A stretch of DNA of 64,000 nucleotides from Bacillota bacterium (GTDB taxonomy: Bacteria > Bacillota > Clostridia > Lachnospirales > Lachnospiraceae). Both the position numbers and the translations under genes were made by a program. Where the stretch lies: the NCBI GenBank assembly GCA_023409535.1, contig JAEYGZ010000039.1, positions 248,001 to 312,000 on the forward strand, read 5' to 3'. Below, piece by piece: positions 1 to 8,716 of this stretch (the first letter of the stretch is position 1; the number at the start of each line of letters is the position of its first letter). Below the pieces are notes generated by a model, which saw nothing but the letters and a program-made list of their open reading frames with translations, was not told the DNA's origin and did not search any database.

Positions 1-434
1 TTATCGGGCTCGGCACAGGAGCGGACGATTATGTCATAAAGCCCTTTAATCCGCTGGAGTTAACCGCAAGGGTAAAATCCCAGCTTCGAAGGTATACAAA
101 GTTTAATCCCAACTCCCATGATGAGAAGCTGGATAAGGAGATCGTACTGGACCATCTGGTAATCAATAAGGATACCCACAGAGTCAGCGCTTATGGCAAG
201 GATGTGAAGCTGACACCCATTGAATTTGATATTCTGTACCTCCTGGCGAGTAATGTTGGAAGGGTGTTTTCTACCGACGATATCTTTGAACGGGTATGGA
301 ACGAGAAGATATATGAAGCAAATAATACCGTAATGGTGCATATCCGCAGAATCAGGGAGAAGATAGAGATGGATTCAAGCAACTCCCAGATTATCAAAAC
401 TGTGTGGGGAGTAGGATATAAAATTGAAGAATAA
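1..434 (+). CDS. OmpR/VanR-family response regulator (5' end outside the window)
   Basis: The reading frame is open from base 3 and lacks its start, so the gene begins upstream of the window. The visible part has the end of a receiver domain (GADDYVIKPFNPLEL, with the conserved receiver lysine before PF) and then a complete OmpR-type winged-helix DNA-binding domain (LTPIEFDILYLLASN, TVMVHIRRIREKI, VWGVGYKIEE). The phosphoacceptor aspartate is not visible. It overlaps the following kinase gene by 11 bases, so the two are translated as a pair. The sequence style is that of VanR-like regulators found next to VanS-like kinases; the signal and target genes cannot be read from the window. Confidence 0.9.
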   Translation, partial: IGLGTGADDYVIKPFNPLELTARVKSQLRRYTKFNPNSHDEKLDKEIVLDHLVINKDTHRVSAYGKDVKLTPIEFDILYLLASNVGRVFSTDDIFERVWNEKIYEANNTVMVHIRRIREKIEMDSSNSQIIKTVWGVGYKIEE

Positions 435-1527
435 TATTTTCAAGAGCTTTCGATTTGAAATTGTATTATACAGTATCTTAAGCCTCCTGTATATGCTGCT
501 GACCATTGCGATGCTTCATGTGGGTATCTTCCTTGTACTCCATAAAAGCTACCAGGAATTGTCCGGAGCCTCGGCAGTCATCATGACGATTGTTACGCTT
601 GCAGCGGCGATTGTACTGTTCATTACTTATTTTCTTCTGCTTACAAAGAAATTCATAACCTATATCAGAGTAATGATTGACGGTATCAACCAGATCTCTC
701 AGGGAAACTTCGGAAATCGTATTGTTATTGAGAACGAGGATGAATTTGCACTTTTAGGGGATAAGTTAAACCAGATGGCGGATGACATCAAAGAAATCAT
801 GGAAAATGAGCGCCGAAGCGAATATGCAAAGAATGAGCTGATTACCAGCGTGGCGCATGACCTGCGAACCCCCTTGACCTCCATCATCGGTTATCTGGAT
901 CTGGTATCCTCCAAGGAATTGTCCCACGAGGTAAGCGGTAAATATATTGACATTGCCTACAATAAATCAAAACGTTTGGAGAAGCTCATTGAGGATCTGT
1001 TCACCTATACCAAATTTAACTTTGGCGAGGTCAAAGCAGATTTTACTGAGGTTGATATGGTGAAGCTGCTTAACCAGCTGATCGATGAATTTTATCCAAG
1101 CTTTGCAGAGGATAACCTGGAATATGAATTCACCACGACTGCAAGCACAGCAATTATTAAGGTAGATGGCAACCTGCTTGCCAGGGCATTTGCAAATTTG
1201 ATCAGTAATGCGATTAAATATGGTAAGGAAGGTAAGAAGATAGATATCAGCCTTATCAAAAATACCACAGGTATTACAATAACCATTACGAATTACGGTG
1301 TTGTTATCCCGCAGGAGGATCTGACCAGAATATTTCAGCGCTTTTACAGAGTTGAATCTTCCAGGTCGAGTGAAACCGGGGGCAGCGGACTTGGTCTTGC
1401 CATCGCCCAAAGCGTCATAGAGATGCATGGAGGAACCATATCTGCAAGCAGTGATTCGTCCGGGACAGTATTTACCGTTGAACTGAATAATGAGCCGCAT
1501 AGTGCACAAAACAAATCGAGCCATTGA
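424..1527 (+). CDS. VanS-like sensor histidine kinase
   Basis: Membrane sensor kinase of 367 aa, partner of the regulator it overlaps. Two membrane segments (about residues 11-38 and 50-73) enclose a very short outside loop, followed by a HAMP linker, a HisKA domain with the phosphoacceptor histidine in VAHDLRTPLTS, an N box (NLISNAIKYG), and a C-terminal G2 box (GGSGLGLAIAQS). The G1 box is the degenerate NYGVVIP form common in VanS-like kinases. The minimal sensory loop suggests that it senses in the membrane or through a partner. The start is TTG at 424, inside the 3' end of the regulator, which implies translational coupling. The stop codon lies inside the stem of the terminator that follows. 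A vancomycin link is not shown: no vanH, vanA or vanX homologue is present. Confidence 0.9.
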   Translation: MKNNIFKSFRFEIVLYSILSLLYMLLTIAMLHVGIFLVLHKSYQELSGASAVIMTIVTLAAAIVLFITYFLLLTKKFITYIRVMIDGINQISQGNFGNRIVIENEDEFALLGDKLNQMADDIKEIMENERRSEYAKNELITSVAHDLRTPLTSIIGYLDLVSSKELSHEVSGKYIDIAYNKSKRLEKLIEDLFTYTKFNFGEVKADFTEVDMVKLLNQLIDEFYPSFAEDNLEYEFTTTASTAIIKVDGNLLARAFANLISNAIKYGKEGKKIDISLIKNTTGITITITNYGVVIPQEDLTRIFQRFYRVESSRSSETGGSGLGLAIAQSVIEMHGGTISASSDSSGTVFTVELNNEPHSAQNKSSH

Positions 1528-1555
1528 TTACGGTAATAATCAATGGCTCATTTTT
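1518..1555 (+). terminator. Rho-independent terminator of the two-component operon
   Basis: A perfect 13-bp stem (GAGCCATTGATTA at 1518-1530 and its complement at 1537-1549) with a 6-base loop is followed by a T run at 1551-1555. The kinase stop codon (1525-1527) lies within the left arm, so the terminator overlaps the end of the coding sequence. Confidence 0.9.
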
Positions 1556-1668
1556 GCGAACTATGAAAACGGAAGAAGAAAAAATATAATCCTATTATAG
1601 CATAATAAACAGAAAAAGATAGCGTTTCATTAAAAATTAAAAATATTTAATATTTATGTAATGGTTTT

Positions 1669-2472
1669 TTACGTCATTTGCAGAGTTTCAGCATAGGAAA
1701 TCAGTTTTTTTGAAATACGTATTTTCTGAAAACTTGCAGCATAAGTTATCTCATCCATACCTTCTATAAAGTTCTGAGGAAAGTTCTTTACCACACCTTT
1801 ATTTTGCAATAACAGAGTGGCTTTATTATATGCTATCGCAGCCTCGGTCTCCGAGGGATAACGTCCGATCAGATAATTTCCGTTAATATGTATTTTCGCA
1901 AGGTAAATTGGAGTACCGCCTTTCATTACCCTGGATACACCATGATAAGGATTGACAATTTCGATATTGTGATAGCTGAAATCCGTATCATCGCCATTCA
2001 TAAATCTGTAATCTCTTCCGGGAACAGCGTAATTCTTAATGCCGTATCGCGACAGAATATTGACCTGCATTCCGTAATCCGAAACAAAAAGGTGTCCCCC
2101 CCGTTTCATAATCTTATGATGTGCATAATAGAAAAGATCCTCCGCATCAAAGCGAAGACAGGTTTCCTGATCTATATAATAGAAGAAATAGCGTTTTTTA
2201 AGATAGATAGGATTTTTAAAATAAATATGATTATCTCTGAAATTAATCAATAACACCCATTTTTCAAAGGAAAGGGAGCAACTCTCCGGATATTTTTCAA
2301 TTGTAAATTGGGAGGAATCAGCCAGAACCTTGCCTGCTGTATGATAAGCTCCGCTAGCAGCATCTTCGGTCAGATAGCTTCCCAGACTAATGTGTTTTCC
2401 CCGGTAGGTGATGGAGGCTCTATAATACCGATCACCGTTTTTCAGATAAGCTTCATATACTCCTGGTAACAT
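1669..2472 (-). CDS. AP2-like domain protein, possible relic of an HNH/AP2 homing endonuclease
   Basis: A 267-aa cytosolic protein of unknown role. Two segments look like AP2/ERF DNA-binding folds: residues about 16-50 (YRASITYRGKHISLGSYLTE) and about 176-226 (YHGVSRV, then YLAKIHINGNYLIGRYPSE and AAIAYNKA). Each has the AP2 pattern of three beta strands and an alanine-rich helix with conserved Y, G and aromatic positions. Between them, residues about 115-174 carry HH at 118-119 and a late YHNIEIVN, which recalls the end of HNH nucleases where AP2 domains usually follow; a full HNH catalytic set is not visible. GGTGG precedes the ATG at 2472. The gene stands alone between unrelated genes. Function is not assigned; a DNA-binding protein is the best guess. 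Confidence 0.65.
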   Translation of the reverse strand: MLPGVYEAYLKNGDRYYRASITYRGKHISLGSYLTEDAASGAYHTAGKVLADSSQFTIEKYPESCSLSFEKWVLLINFRDNHIYFKNPIYLKKRYFFYYIDQETCLRFDAEDLFYYAHHKIMKRGGHLFVSDYGMQVNILSRYGIKNYAVPGRDYRFMNGDDTDFSYHNIEIVNPYHGVSRVMKGGTPIYLAKIHINGNYLIGRYPSETEAAIAYNKATLLLQNKGVVKNFPQNFIEGMDEITYAASFQKIRISKKLISYAETLQMT

Positions 2473-2804
2473 GATTTAACCACCTCATGATCAATATAAC
2501 AGAAAGAATTGCGTAGCGCAACGACGGAGTAATTGTAGAAATATGTTAATGAAATGTTACGGTCCATTTGTGTAGAATGACCTGTTTTGACCCCTAAAAT
2601 CGTACTAAAGCAGTAGAATATGTATAAACTTGGACAAATTGGAATAAAATATTTAATATATCGGTAATAAATTGTTAAATATTACTTGTGCAAAATTAAC
2701 AAATGAAAATATTACCATCGAACTAATATTGTTACTATTTTCCTAAACTGGTAAAACATAGGAAATTTGGTCTAGTTGTTTATAACGAAAATGATCTGGT
2801 GTTA

Positions 2805-2833
2805 TTGACATGAAATCGGACGTTGCCTATAAT
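2805..2833 (+). promoter_or_regulatory. Consensus SigA promoter of the cell wall hydrolase gene
   Basis: TTGACA at 2805-2810 and TATAAT at 2828-2833 are separated by exactly 17 bases, a full match to the housekeeping consensus. The predicted transcript start near 2840 gives a leader of about 118 bases. Confidence 0.85.
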
Positions 2834-2860
2834 GCTCATAGCATTACCAATCATTCCAAT

Positions 2861-2927
2861 TTATGGAAAGGATTATCATGAATTTTAATTCCCCAAAATT
2901 CAATTTTGTGATAATGAAATTCCATAA
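2861..2927 (+). promoter_or_regulatory. Nested hairpin in the 5' leader of the hydrolase gene
   Basis: Three nested inverted repeats are centred on the same loop: TTATGGAA/TTCCATAA (2861-2868 and 2920-2927), ATTATCA/TGATAAT (2872-2878 and 2909-2915) and GAATTTT/AAAATTC (2880-2886 and 2895-2901). The whole would fold as one long interrupted hairpin about 30 bases before the start codon. It matches no riboswitch class I recognise. Confidence 0.55.
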
Positions 2928-2957
2928 CCTTATCAAAAAGAGAAAGAGGAAAAATTT

Positions 2958-3941
2958 ATGTCAATGATAAATTTGTTTCTTCAAAAGCGGAAGATGCATG
3001 AGAGCCAGCATGGTATTTTGATGGTAATCATTGCATATGCTCTATCGGTTTTAATGCTGATCATGGGTTCTGATATGTTCTATAATATCAATTCCGAAGC
3101 GGCAGGCATGAGCAAAACTACAGATGAAGAGACGCAGGAAAAAAACATCGGAAATATACCGGAGCTGATGGCAAAGGATATTCCGGCCTTATTAACCATG
3201 TCACAGCTCCCTTATGGTATCGCTGAGGTAACTCAGACCGGACTTGGGACGTTTACTGCACAAGAAGGAAGTGCCGCGATGGCTCGGAACAGTACTTTGT
3301 TACAGGATGCTTCTGAAGGCGGACACACTATGTGGCTTCTGGGCAGCGCAATGAACACAGAGGAGTACACCACTGTGCTGCAGCAAATTGCAAGCCTTGA
3401 TCCGGTAAACTATGTGGTCAGCACAAAGAATGCAGATGCCGCATCACTGAAGAATGCTTCAAAAAAAGATACCGCATCAACGGATGTTTCAAAATCAAAA
3501 GAGGATGAAATATTCAGCTTGTCCACTAAGGAAACAGCCGGTACATCAGGGATTAATGTAACCAGTGAAGAGATATCCATGCTGGAGCGAATCGTACAGG
3601 CGGAAGCCGGCGGTGAGGATATGGTGGGCAAGATATTAATAGCGAATGTTATTATGAACCGTATCGAGGACGATGATTTTCCGGATACCGTCGAGGATGT
3701 CATTTTCCAGAACAAAGACGGTGATTATCAATTTTCGCCTGTGGATGATCAACGGTATTACTCCGTTAAAATTTCCCGCGGCACCAAGGAAGCGGTGGAA
3801 AGAGCACTGGACGGAGAAGACTACTCCAAGGGCGCGCTGTACTTTATCGCGAGAAAAAGGACGGATGAAAATAGTGCGGCATGGTTTGACAACAACCTGA
3901 AGTGGCTCTTTAAGCATGGCGGTCATGAATTTTATAAGTAA
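2958..3941 (+). CDS. Membrane-anchored SleB/CwlJ-type cell wall hydrolase
   Basis: 327 aa. One N-terminal membrane anchor (about residues 20-42) is followed by a low-complexity Ser/Thr/Lys/Asp-rich linker to about residue 195, and then a C-terminal Hydrolase_2 (SleB/CwlJ) domain recognised by EEISMLERIVQAEAGGED, ANVIMNRI, FPDTVEDVIFQ, and the closing KHGGHEFYK. The family cleaves spore-cortex or vegetative peptidoglycan; the glutamate in QAEAGGE is the usual catalytic candidate. Unlike SleB it lacks a clear peptidoglycan-binding domain and is membrane-tethered, so a role in vegetative wall remodelling is as likely as germination. It has its own strong promoter and folded leader. Start: ATG 2958 after AGAGGA. 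Confidence 0.82.
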   Translation: MSMINLFLQKRKMHESQHGILMVIIAYALSVLMLIMGSDMFYNINSEAAGMSKTTDEETQEKNIGNIPELMAKDIPALLTMSQLPYGIAEVTQTGLGTFTAQEGSAAMARNSTLLQDASEGGHTMWLLGSAMNTEEYTTVLQQIASLDPVNYVVSTKNADAASLKNASKKDTASTDVSKSKEDEIFSLSTKETAGTSGINVTSEEISMLERIVQAEAGGEDMVGKILIANVIMNRIEDDDFPDTVEDVIFQNKDGDYQFSPVDDQRYYSVKISRGTKEAVERALDGEDYSKGALYFIARKRTDENSAAWFDNNLKWLFKHGGHEFYK

Positions 3942-3993
3942 TATTATCTAAAACAAAGCAAAGAGACTGAACATAATTAAATAAAATCGATAT

Positions 3994-4023
3994 TGTGTAT
4001 GGGCAATAGGTCATGTTATAATA
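3994..4023 (+). promoter_or_regulatory. Probable promoter of thrC
   Basis: TTGTGT near 3994 and TATAAT near 4018 with an 18-base gap lie about 90 bases before the thrC start. No T-box or known riboswitch follows. Confidence 0.5.
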
Positions 4024-4114
4024 CTTGAAACTTGTGACGTGTGAAAGTGATTGGTAGCAATGATAGGTAGTGCTTTCATTGAATCTCAAGTGAAATTTTG
4101 AAAAGGGGATTGAA

Positions 4115-5611
4115 ATGATTATGAACCTAATGTACAAGAGCACAAGGGGCAAGGGCAATGCGGTAACCGCTTCCCAGGCAATACTACAGGGCTTATCGCC
4201 GGACGGCGGTTTATATGTTCCGGAGACCATACCACAATTACAGAAGTCGATGAAAGAGCTGTCCAAGTTGGATTATCGTGAGACAGCTTATGAGGTTATG
4301 AAATTATTCTTAACCGACTATACGGAGGAAGAGCTTAGGGATTGTATCAATAAGGCATATGATTTCAAGTTCGACACTCCTGAGATTGCACCCATAAGGC
4401 AGGCAGGACAGGCATATTATCTGGAGCTTTTTCACGGAGCTACCATTGCGTTTAAAGATATGGCTTTGTCCATCCTGCCTCATTTATTAACCAAGGCTGC
4501 GAAGAAGAATCAGGTAAAAGAACAAATTGTCATACTGACAGCAACCTCCGGTGACACCGGCAAGGCGGCGCTGGCCGGATTTGCCGATGTGGAAGGAACC
4601 AGCATTATCGTATTCTATCCGAAGGACGGAGTCAGCAGTGTTCAGGAGAAGCAGATGGTGACCCAGCAGGGAGCCAATACTTCGGTCATCGGTATTCATG
4701 GCAATTTTGATGATGCACAGACCGGTGTTAAGAAGATATTTAACAATACAGAGCTTGCTGCACGCCTGAAAAATGCAGGCTATCTGTTCTCATCAGCCAA
4801 TTCTATCAACATTGGCAGATTAATCCCTCAGATCGTGTATTATGTCTACTCTTATGCATCTTTATATAAGAAAGAACAGGTATCCGAAGGGGAGAAAATC
4901 AACGTGGCCGTACCTACAGGCAACTTTGGAAATATTCTTGCGGCTTACTATGCAAAACGCCTCGGTGTACCCATTGATAAGCTGATCTGCGCTTCCAACG
5001 AGAATAAGGTCCTGTATGATTTCTTTGAAAGCGGACGTTATGACAGAAACAGAGAATTCATACTGACGGAATCCCCTTCCATGGACATTCTGGTCTCCAG
5101 TAATCTGGAACGGCTGATCTATCATATAGCGGACGATGATGCTGAAAAGACCTCCCAGCTTATGAATGCGTTATCAGCCCAGGGTAATTATGAGATAACG
5201 GATAAAATGAAAGCAAATCTTAAGGATTTCATCGCAGGCTGGGCGGACCGTAAGGAGACACAGGAGGCTATCAGTAAGATTTATCATGAGCATGGCTATG
5301 TGATTGATACCCATACGGCGGTAGCAGCAGGCGTATATCATGACTATGCAGCAAGGTCAGAGGATACAACAAAGACACTTGTTGTATCCACAGCCAGTCC
5401 CTATAAATTTGCAGGCAGTGTTCTGGACGCGTTGCAGGCAGAGGAGATACCGGGGGATGATTATGAGCAGGCCAAGCTGCTTAGCAAGGTATCGGGTACT
5501 ACGATACCCAAGGCGGTCGAGGAGCTCCGAACAGCCGAAGTAATACACAAAACAGTATGCGAAACAGGTAAAATGCAGGAGATTGTCGAGAAATTATTAA
5601 AAATAATCTAA
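4115..5611 (+). CDS. thrC: Threonine synthase
   Basis: 498 aa, normal length for the long (yeast/E. coli-like) class. It converts O-phosphohomoserine to threonine with pyridoxal phosphate. The N-terminal motif MYKSTRG, the PLP-lysine region (LELFHGATIAFKDMAL), the TATSGDTGKAAL phosphate-binding loop and the VPTGNFGNILAAYYAKRLG loop are all present. GGGG at 4105-4108 supports ATG 4115; ATG at 4121 or 4130 is possible. The gene stands alone, not next to hom or thrB, with its own promoter-like sequence upstream. Confidence 0.95.
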   Translation: MIMNLMYKSTRGKGNAVTASQAILQGLSPDGGLYVPETIPQLQKSMKELSKLDYRETAYEVMKLFLTDYTEEELRDCINKAYDFKFDTPEIAPIRQAGQAYYLELFHGATIAFKDMALSILPHLLTKAAKKNQVKEQIVILTATSGDTGKAALAGFADVEGTSIIVFYPKDGVSSVQEKQMVTQQGANTSVIGIHGNFDDAQTGVKKIFNNTELAARLKNAGYLFSSANSINIGRLIPQIVYYVYSYASLYKKEQVSEGEKINVAVPTGNFGNILAAYYAKRLGVPIDKLICASNENKVLYDFFESGRYDRNREFILTESPSMDILVSSNLERLIYHIADDDAEKTSQLMNALSAQGNYEITDKMKANLKDFIAGWADRKETQEAISKIYHEHGYVIDTHTAVAAGVYHDYAARSEDTTKTLVVSTASPYKFAGSVLDALQAEEIPGDDYEQAKLLSKVSGTTIPKAVEELRTAEVIHKTVCETGKMQEIVEKLLKII

Positions 5612-5635
5612 TTGTGACAAAAGCGTGACATAAAG

Positions 5636-5663
5636 TTGACACATTCAGAGTGCATATTATAGT
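5636..5663 (+). promoter_or_regulatory. Upstream promoter of the surface-protein gene
   Basis: TTGACA at 5636-5641, 16 bases, TATAGT at 5658-5663. It would give a leader of about 385 bases before the Ig-like surface protein. Confidence 0.65.
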
Positions 5664-5897
5664 CATAGTCAAGGCAGCACCGCAAGAACCGCAATATCAA
5701 CCTGTTCGGCAGATGAAGTCACATCCTATTCTACATATGCTGAATTAAGGAAGAGAAGGCGGCGATAATGACGGTAAGGGGGAGACTCCAAGACGGCATT
5801 TTGACTAAGATGTAATCTGCCTCTGGCAGGGAGACATAGAGCAGTTTGGAAAAGCTGGTTAACTGGTAAATTATCCAAATTCTTTGGACAAAAACGC
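5664..5897 (+). other. Long leader between the two surface-protein promoters
   Basis: No gene of normal size. It holds a small stem (CTGCC/GGCAG near 5818-5831) and a 15-codon ORF at 5768-5815 preceded by AAGGAAG, which is too short to call. Confidence 0.35.
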
Positions 5898-5926
5898 TTG
5901 ACCTTTTTTACCATAATTGTTATAAT
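5898..5926 (+). promoter_or_regulatory. Downstream promoter of the surface-protein gene
   Basis: TTGACC at 5898-5903, 17 bases, TATAAT at 5921-5926; nearly perfect consensus. The transcript start near 5933 leaves a leader of about 120 bases ending in an AAGGAGG ribosome site (6039-6045). Confidence 0.8.
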
Positions 5927-6054
5927 CTTCTTGTTATTGGACGATTATATTTCGCGTCACCTTTTCTAGTTTTACGGGGTTTACATACTTTGTGAGGCAG
6001 TGAGGAGCGCACAATATAACACCAAACCATATATTTTAAGGAGGAAGTAAGAAT

Positions 6055-8640
6055 ATGAAGAAGAATTTCTTTAAGAAGTTATCCTTCATTCTGGCATTAG
6101 CGATGATCGTAACAGCTCTCGCTCCTGCTAGTGGCGTATTTGCTGCAGCAAAAGCACCTAAGTTAAGTGCTACCAGCAAGACTCTGCATCTGGATGATCC
6201 GGACAGAGGCGCTAACAAGTATGACTTCAACATTTCAAACAAGCAGTCCGGTTGGAAGTATCTTTGGACTTCCAGCGACCAAGATGTAGTTAAGGTTAAC
6301 AAGAGTAACGGCTTAGCTACAGCAACAGGTGCTGGTACAGCAAAAGTATCTGTTAAAATCTCTGACAAGAGCGGTGAGGAAGTTGATACCCTCAGCGCAA
6401 CAGTTCTCGTAAGAGATAACATCGCAAAGTTAACTATCACTAACACACCTGCTGGCGACAAGCTTGCTGTAGGTGCAGAAAACGACTTTAACAGATCTTA
6501 TGTTACTGCAGCTGGTCTCACAAAGGGATCCGAAGGTATCACAAGATGGACAGCTACCGATAAGGATGGCAAGACTGATGGTGCTACTATCAGCGACAGC
6601 GGTTTATTCGTAGCTTCCAAGGCTGGCGAGTATACAATTACTGCTAGATCCTTCCAGTCAAAGTCCAAGTATAATGAGTGGTTAGCAGACAATACCAAGA
6701 GTACTCTTGTAACTGCTTCTACTACTTATACAGTAAAGGTTGCAGTTTCCATGACTAAGGTTGAGCAGGTTGACCTTGATACCTTTAAGGTTACATTTGA
6801 CTCTGCTGTAGAAGATGTAGCTACAAAGCTCGCTCTTAAGTCAATCGTTGGTACAGTTAATGTTAACGAGTTAATCAAGTCTGTATCATTAGATGCTGAT
6901 AAGAAGGTTGCTACAGTTGATGTATTTGTACCTTTCAAGGCTGGCACTACTTATGTTGTATCTTATCCTGAGATGACAGATGTTCAGTTTGTTGGAGCTT
7001 CTCAGAAGGTAGAAGATGTAGTTAGAATTGATATTTTATCTGCTTCAGCTGAAATCGGAAAGAACAAGACACTTGATATTGCTTTATACAACAAAGATGG
7101 TGTTAATATTGCCAATGCAGATTTGTTAAGCCGTGTTACTATAGCTATACCTGATGATACCAATGCATATTATAATGGTGGCAGAGATATCATGATGTAT
7201 ACTTTAGGCGCAACATCTACAATCGTTGCAACTTACCATACTTGGAATTATGATAATGCAGGCTTAGAAATCGGAATTCTTACAGCTTCCAAGGTAATTA
7301 CCTGTGTTAACCAGTCAACTGATAATATAAGTGTTATAAATTCTTATACTATTGGTAACGTGGGAGATACAAGTCCTGACTTTGTTAACAACTTAAAGAA
7401 GTCCATTTCTCTGTCAGATGTTAGCAAGCAATTATTTGTTGAATTAAAAGGCAAAGATGCAAACAATAATGATTTAACTGTTAACAATATTAGCGGTGGT
7501 AATTTCAAATTTAAGTCAAATGATGAAGCAGTATTGTATGTAGGTGAAACAAACGGTACTCTTTATCCTTCAAAAGTTGGTTCTGCTAATGTTATCGTAT
7601 ATTATAACGATGTAGCAATTGGTAATGTTGCGATTACAGTAACAGCAAGAAGAGAATTAAGTACTGTAGCATTAAGTACAAATGGTGTGGCATTATCAAA
7701 TGCTGCTTTCGGCGATACTGCTTCTGTAACTGTATCAACAGCTAAGGATCAGTTGGGCGAGAGTATCAGTTATGATATTGATACAGTATTTGCTGGTAAC
7801 TCTGCACCTGCTGGTTTGTTAACAAGTGCTCGTAATGCAAATACAATCACATTCGATGGCACAAGTGTTCCCGCTGGTACTTATAATTACACAGTAACAC
7901 TTACTGACCTGAATAATTCTGACAAAAAGTTTGTAAGAAATATTCAAGTTTCTATTCAGACACCTTCATCCCCTACAGTAGTATCTTATTATAAGGTAGA
8001 GACAAATAAAAGTGTTTATGATATGAAGGTAACTGATGGTGACAGATCTGAAGATGTAGTTGTTTCAATCTATGGATATGCATCAAATAATGTTAAGAAT
8101 GCAAAACTTGATACTACTACTGGTGGTTATAGTGTAACTGTAGATAGCCCTAATGATACCGAGCCTACTATAGTAGCTGCTGCAGATAATAATGGAACAT
8201 TTGCTTTAGTTGCTTCAACTCCTGGATCAATTACAACTACAAGCGGAGCAGCTATTGCTACAAAGTTAGCAGGAGGACAGTATAAACTGACTGCAACTAA
8301 GAGTGGCGCAACTACTTTATATGCATACTTTACAGTTAATGATAGTCAGGCTAAGCCTCAGGTAACAGTAAAGAAGAGCTTCTCCAATGCAGATACAGTT
8401 ATAGCTTCTATTAAGGATTGTATTTCAGTTTCCTTAAATGGTCATAGCATTACTGGCCTGTTATCTGATACTGATAGTTCTGAGTTCTACAATATTGACT
8501 ACAGAGATACAGTTGGTAAGGTAGTTCATGTAAAAGAGATCTACTATTATGAGCAGGTTGGTAGTACTGGTTCTAACCTTTATGTAAAGCATACTATTAA
8601 GTTAGATCTTAACGTAAGATATGATCAGGATAACAGATAA
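6055..8640 (+). CDS. Secreted Ig-like (Big_2) repeat protein, probable S-layer or major surface protein
   Basis: 861 aa. A typical signal peptide (KK-rich start, hydrophobic core to about residue 26, cut after GVFA) is followed by repeated beta-sandwich segments. Clear Big_2-like units lie around residues 35-120 (WTSSDQDVVKVN, then NGLATATGAGTAKVSV) and 455-540 (FKSNDEAVLYVGETNGTLYPSKVGSANVIV), with Ig-like stretches between and after. No SLH domain, LPXTG motif or lipobox is visible, so how it stays on the cell is unclear. Strongly skewed codons, two promoters and a near-perfect ribosome site suggest very high expression, which fits an S-layer-type protein. Tyrosines and repeats of Asn/Thr/Ser are frequent. 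A strong terminator ends this single-gene unit. Confidence 0.75.
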   Translation: MKKNFFKKLSFILALAMIVTALAPASGVFAAAKAPKLSATSKTLHLDDPDRGANKYDFNISNKQSGWKYLWTSSDQDVVKVNKSNGLATATGAGTAKVSVKISDKSGEEVDTLSATVLVRDNIAKLTITNTPAGDKLAVGAENDFNRSYVTAAGLTKGSEGITRWTATDKDGKTDGATISDSGLFVASKAGEYTITARSFQSKSKYNEWLADNTKSTLVTASTTYTVKVAVSMTKVEQVDLDTFKVTFDSAVEDVATKLALKSIVGTVNVNELIKSVSLDADKKVATVDVFVPFKAGTTYVVSYPEMTDVQFVGASQKVEDVVRIDILSASAEIGKNKTLDIALYNKDGVNIANADLLSRVTIAIPDDTNAYYNGGRDIMMYTLGATSTIVATYHTWNYDNAGLEIGILTASKVITCVNQSTDNISVINSYTIGNVGDTSPDFVNNLKKSISLSDVSKQLFVELKGKDANNNDLTVNNISGGNFKFKSNDEAVLYVGETNGTLYPSKVGSANVIVYYNDVAIGNVAITVTARRELSTVALSTNGVALSNAAFGDTASVTVSTAKDQLGESISYDIDTVFAGNSAPAGLLTSARNANTITFDGTSVPAGTYNYTVTLTDLNNSDKKFVRNIQVSIQTPSSPTVVSYYKVETNKSVYDMKVTDGDRSEDVVVSIYGYASNNVKNAKLDTTTGGYSVTVDSPNDTEPTIVAAADNNGTFALVASTPGSITTTSGAAIATKLAGGQYKLTATKSGATTLYAYFTVNDSQAKPQVTVKKSFSNADTVIASIKDCISVSLNGHSITGLLSDTDSSEFYNIDYRDTVGKVVHVKEIYYYEQVGSTGSNLYVKHTIKLDLNVRYDQDNR

Positions 8641-8671
8641 TATTTAATTAATAATTTTATTAATTAAATGC

Positions 8672-8712
8672 AACTGCCACAATAGCAATAAATGCTATTG
8701 TGGCAGTTTTTA
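8672..8712 (+). terminator. Terminator of the surface-protein gene
   Basis: A perfect 16-bp stem (8672-8687 with 8693-8708; AACTGCCACAATAGCA and complement), a 5-base loop, and a T run through 8711. Confidence 0.93.
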
Positions 8713-8716
8713 TTGT

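Larger units (their letters stand above)
2473..2957. promoter_or_regulatory. 485-base intergenic region with a promoter and a structured leader
   Basis: AT-rich and non-coding. Bases 2473 to about 2800 show no gene or recognised motif apart from the upstream signals of the leftward AP2-like gene. The right part contains a consensus promoter and a palindrome-rich leader that are listed separately. Confidence 0.6.

Noticed and set aside
967..1524. 185-aa leftward ORF inside the histidine kinase gene
   Set aside because: It lies wholly antisense to a well-supported gene and has no family features.
2473..2957. c-di-AMP or c-di-GMP riboswitch before the hydrolase
   Set aside because: None of the conserved core sequences of these classes could be found; only palindromes are visible.
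4021..4114. T-box or threonine-type leader before thrC
   Set aside because: No T-box core or GGTGGTACC-type sequence is present; only a weak stem can be drawn.
5768..5815. Leader peptide of 15 codons before the surface protein
   Set aside because: AAGGAAG is nearby, but the length and single case do not support a real gene; noted only in the leader description.
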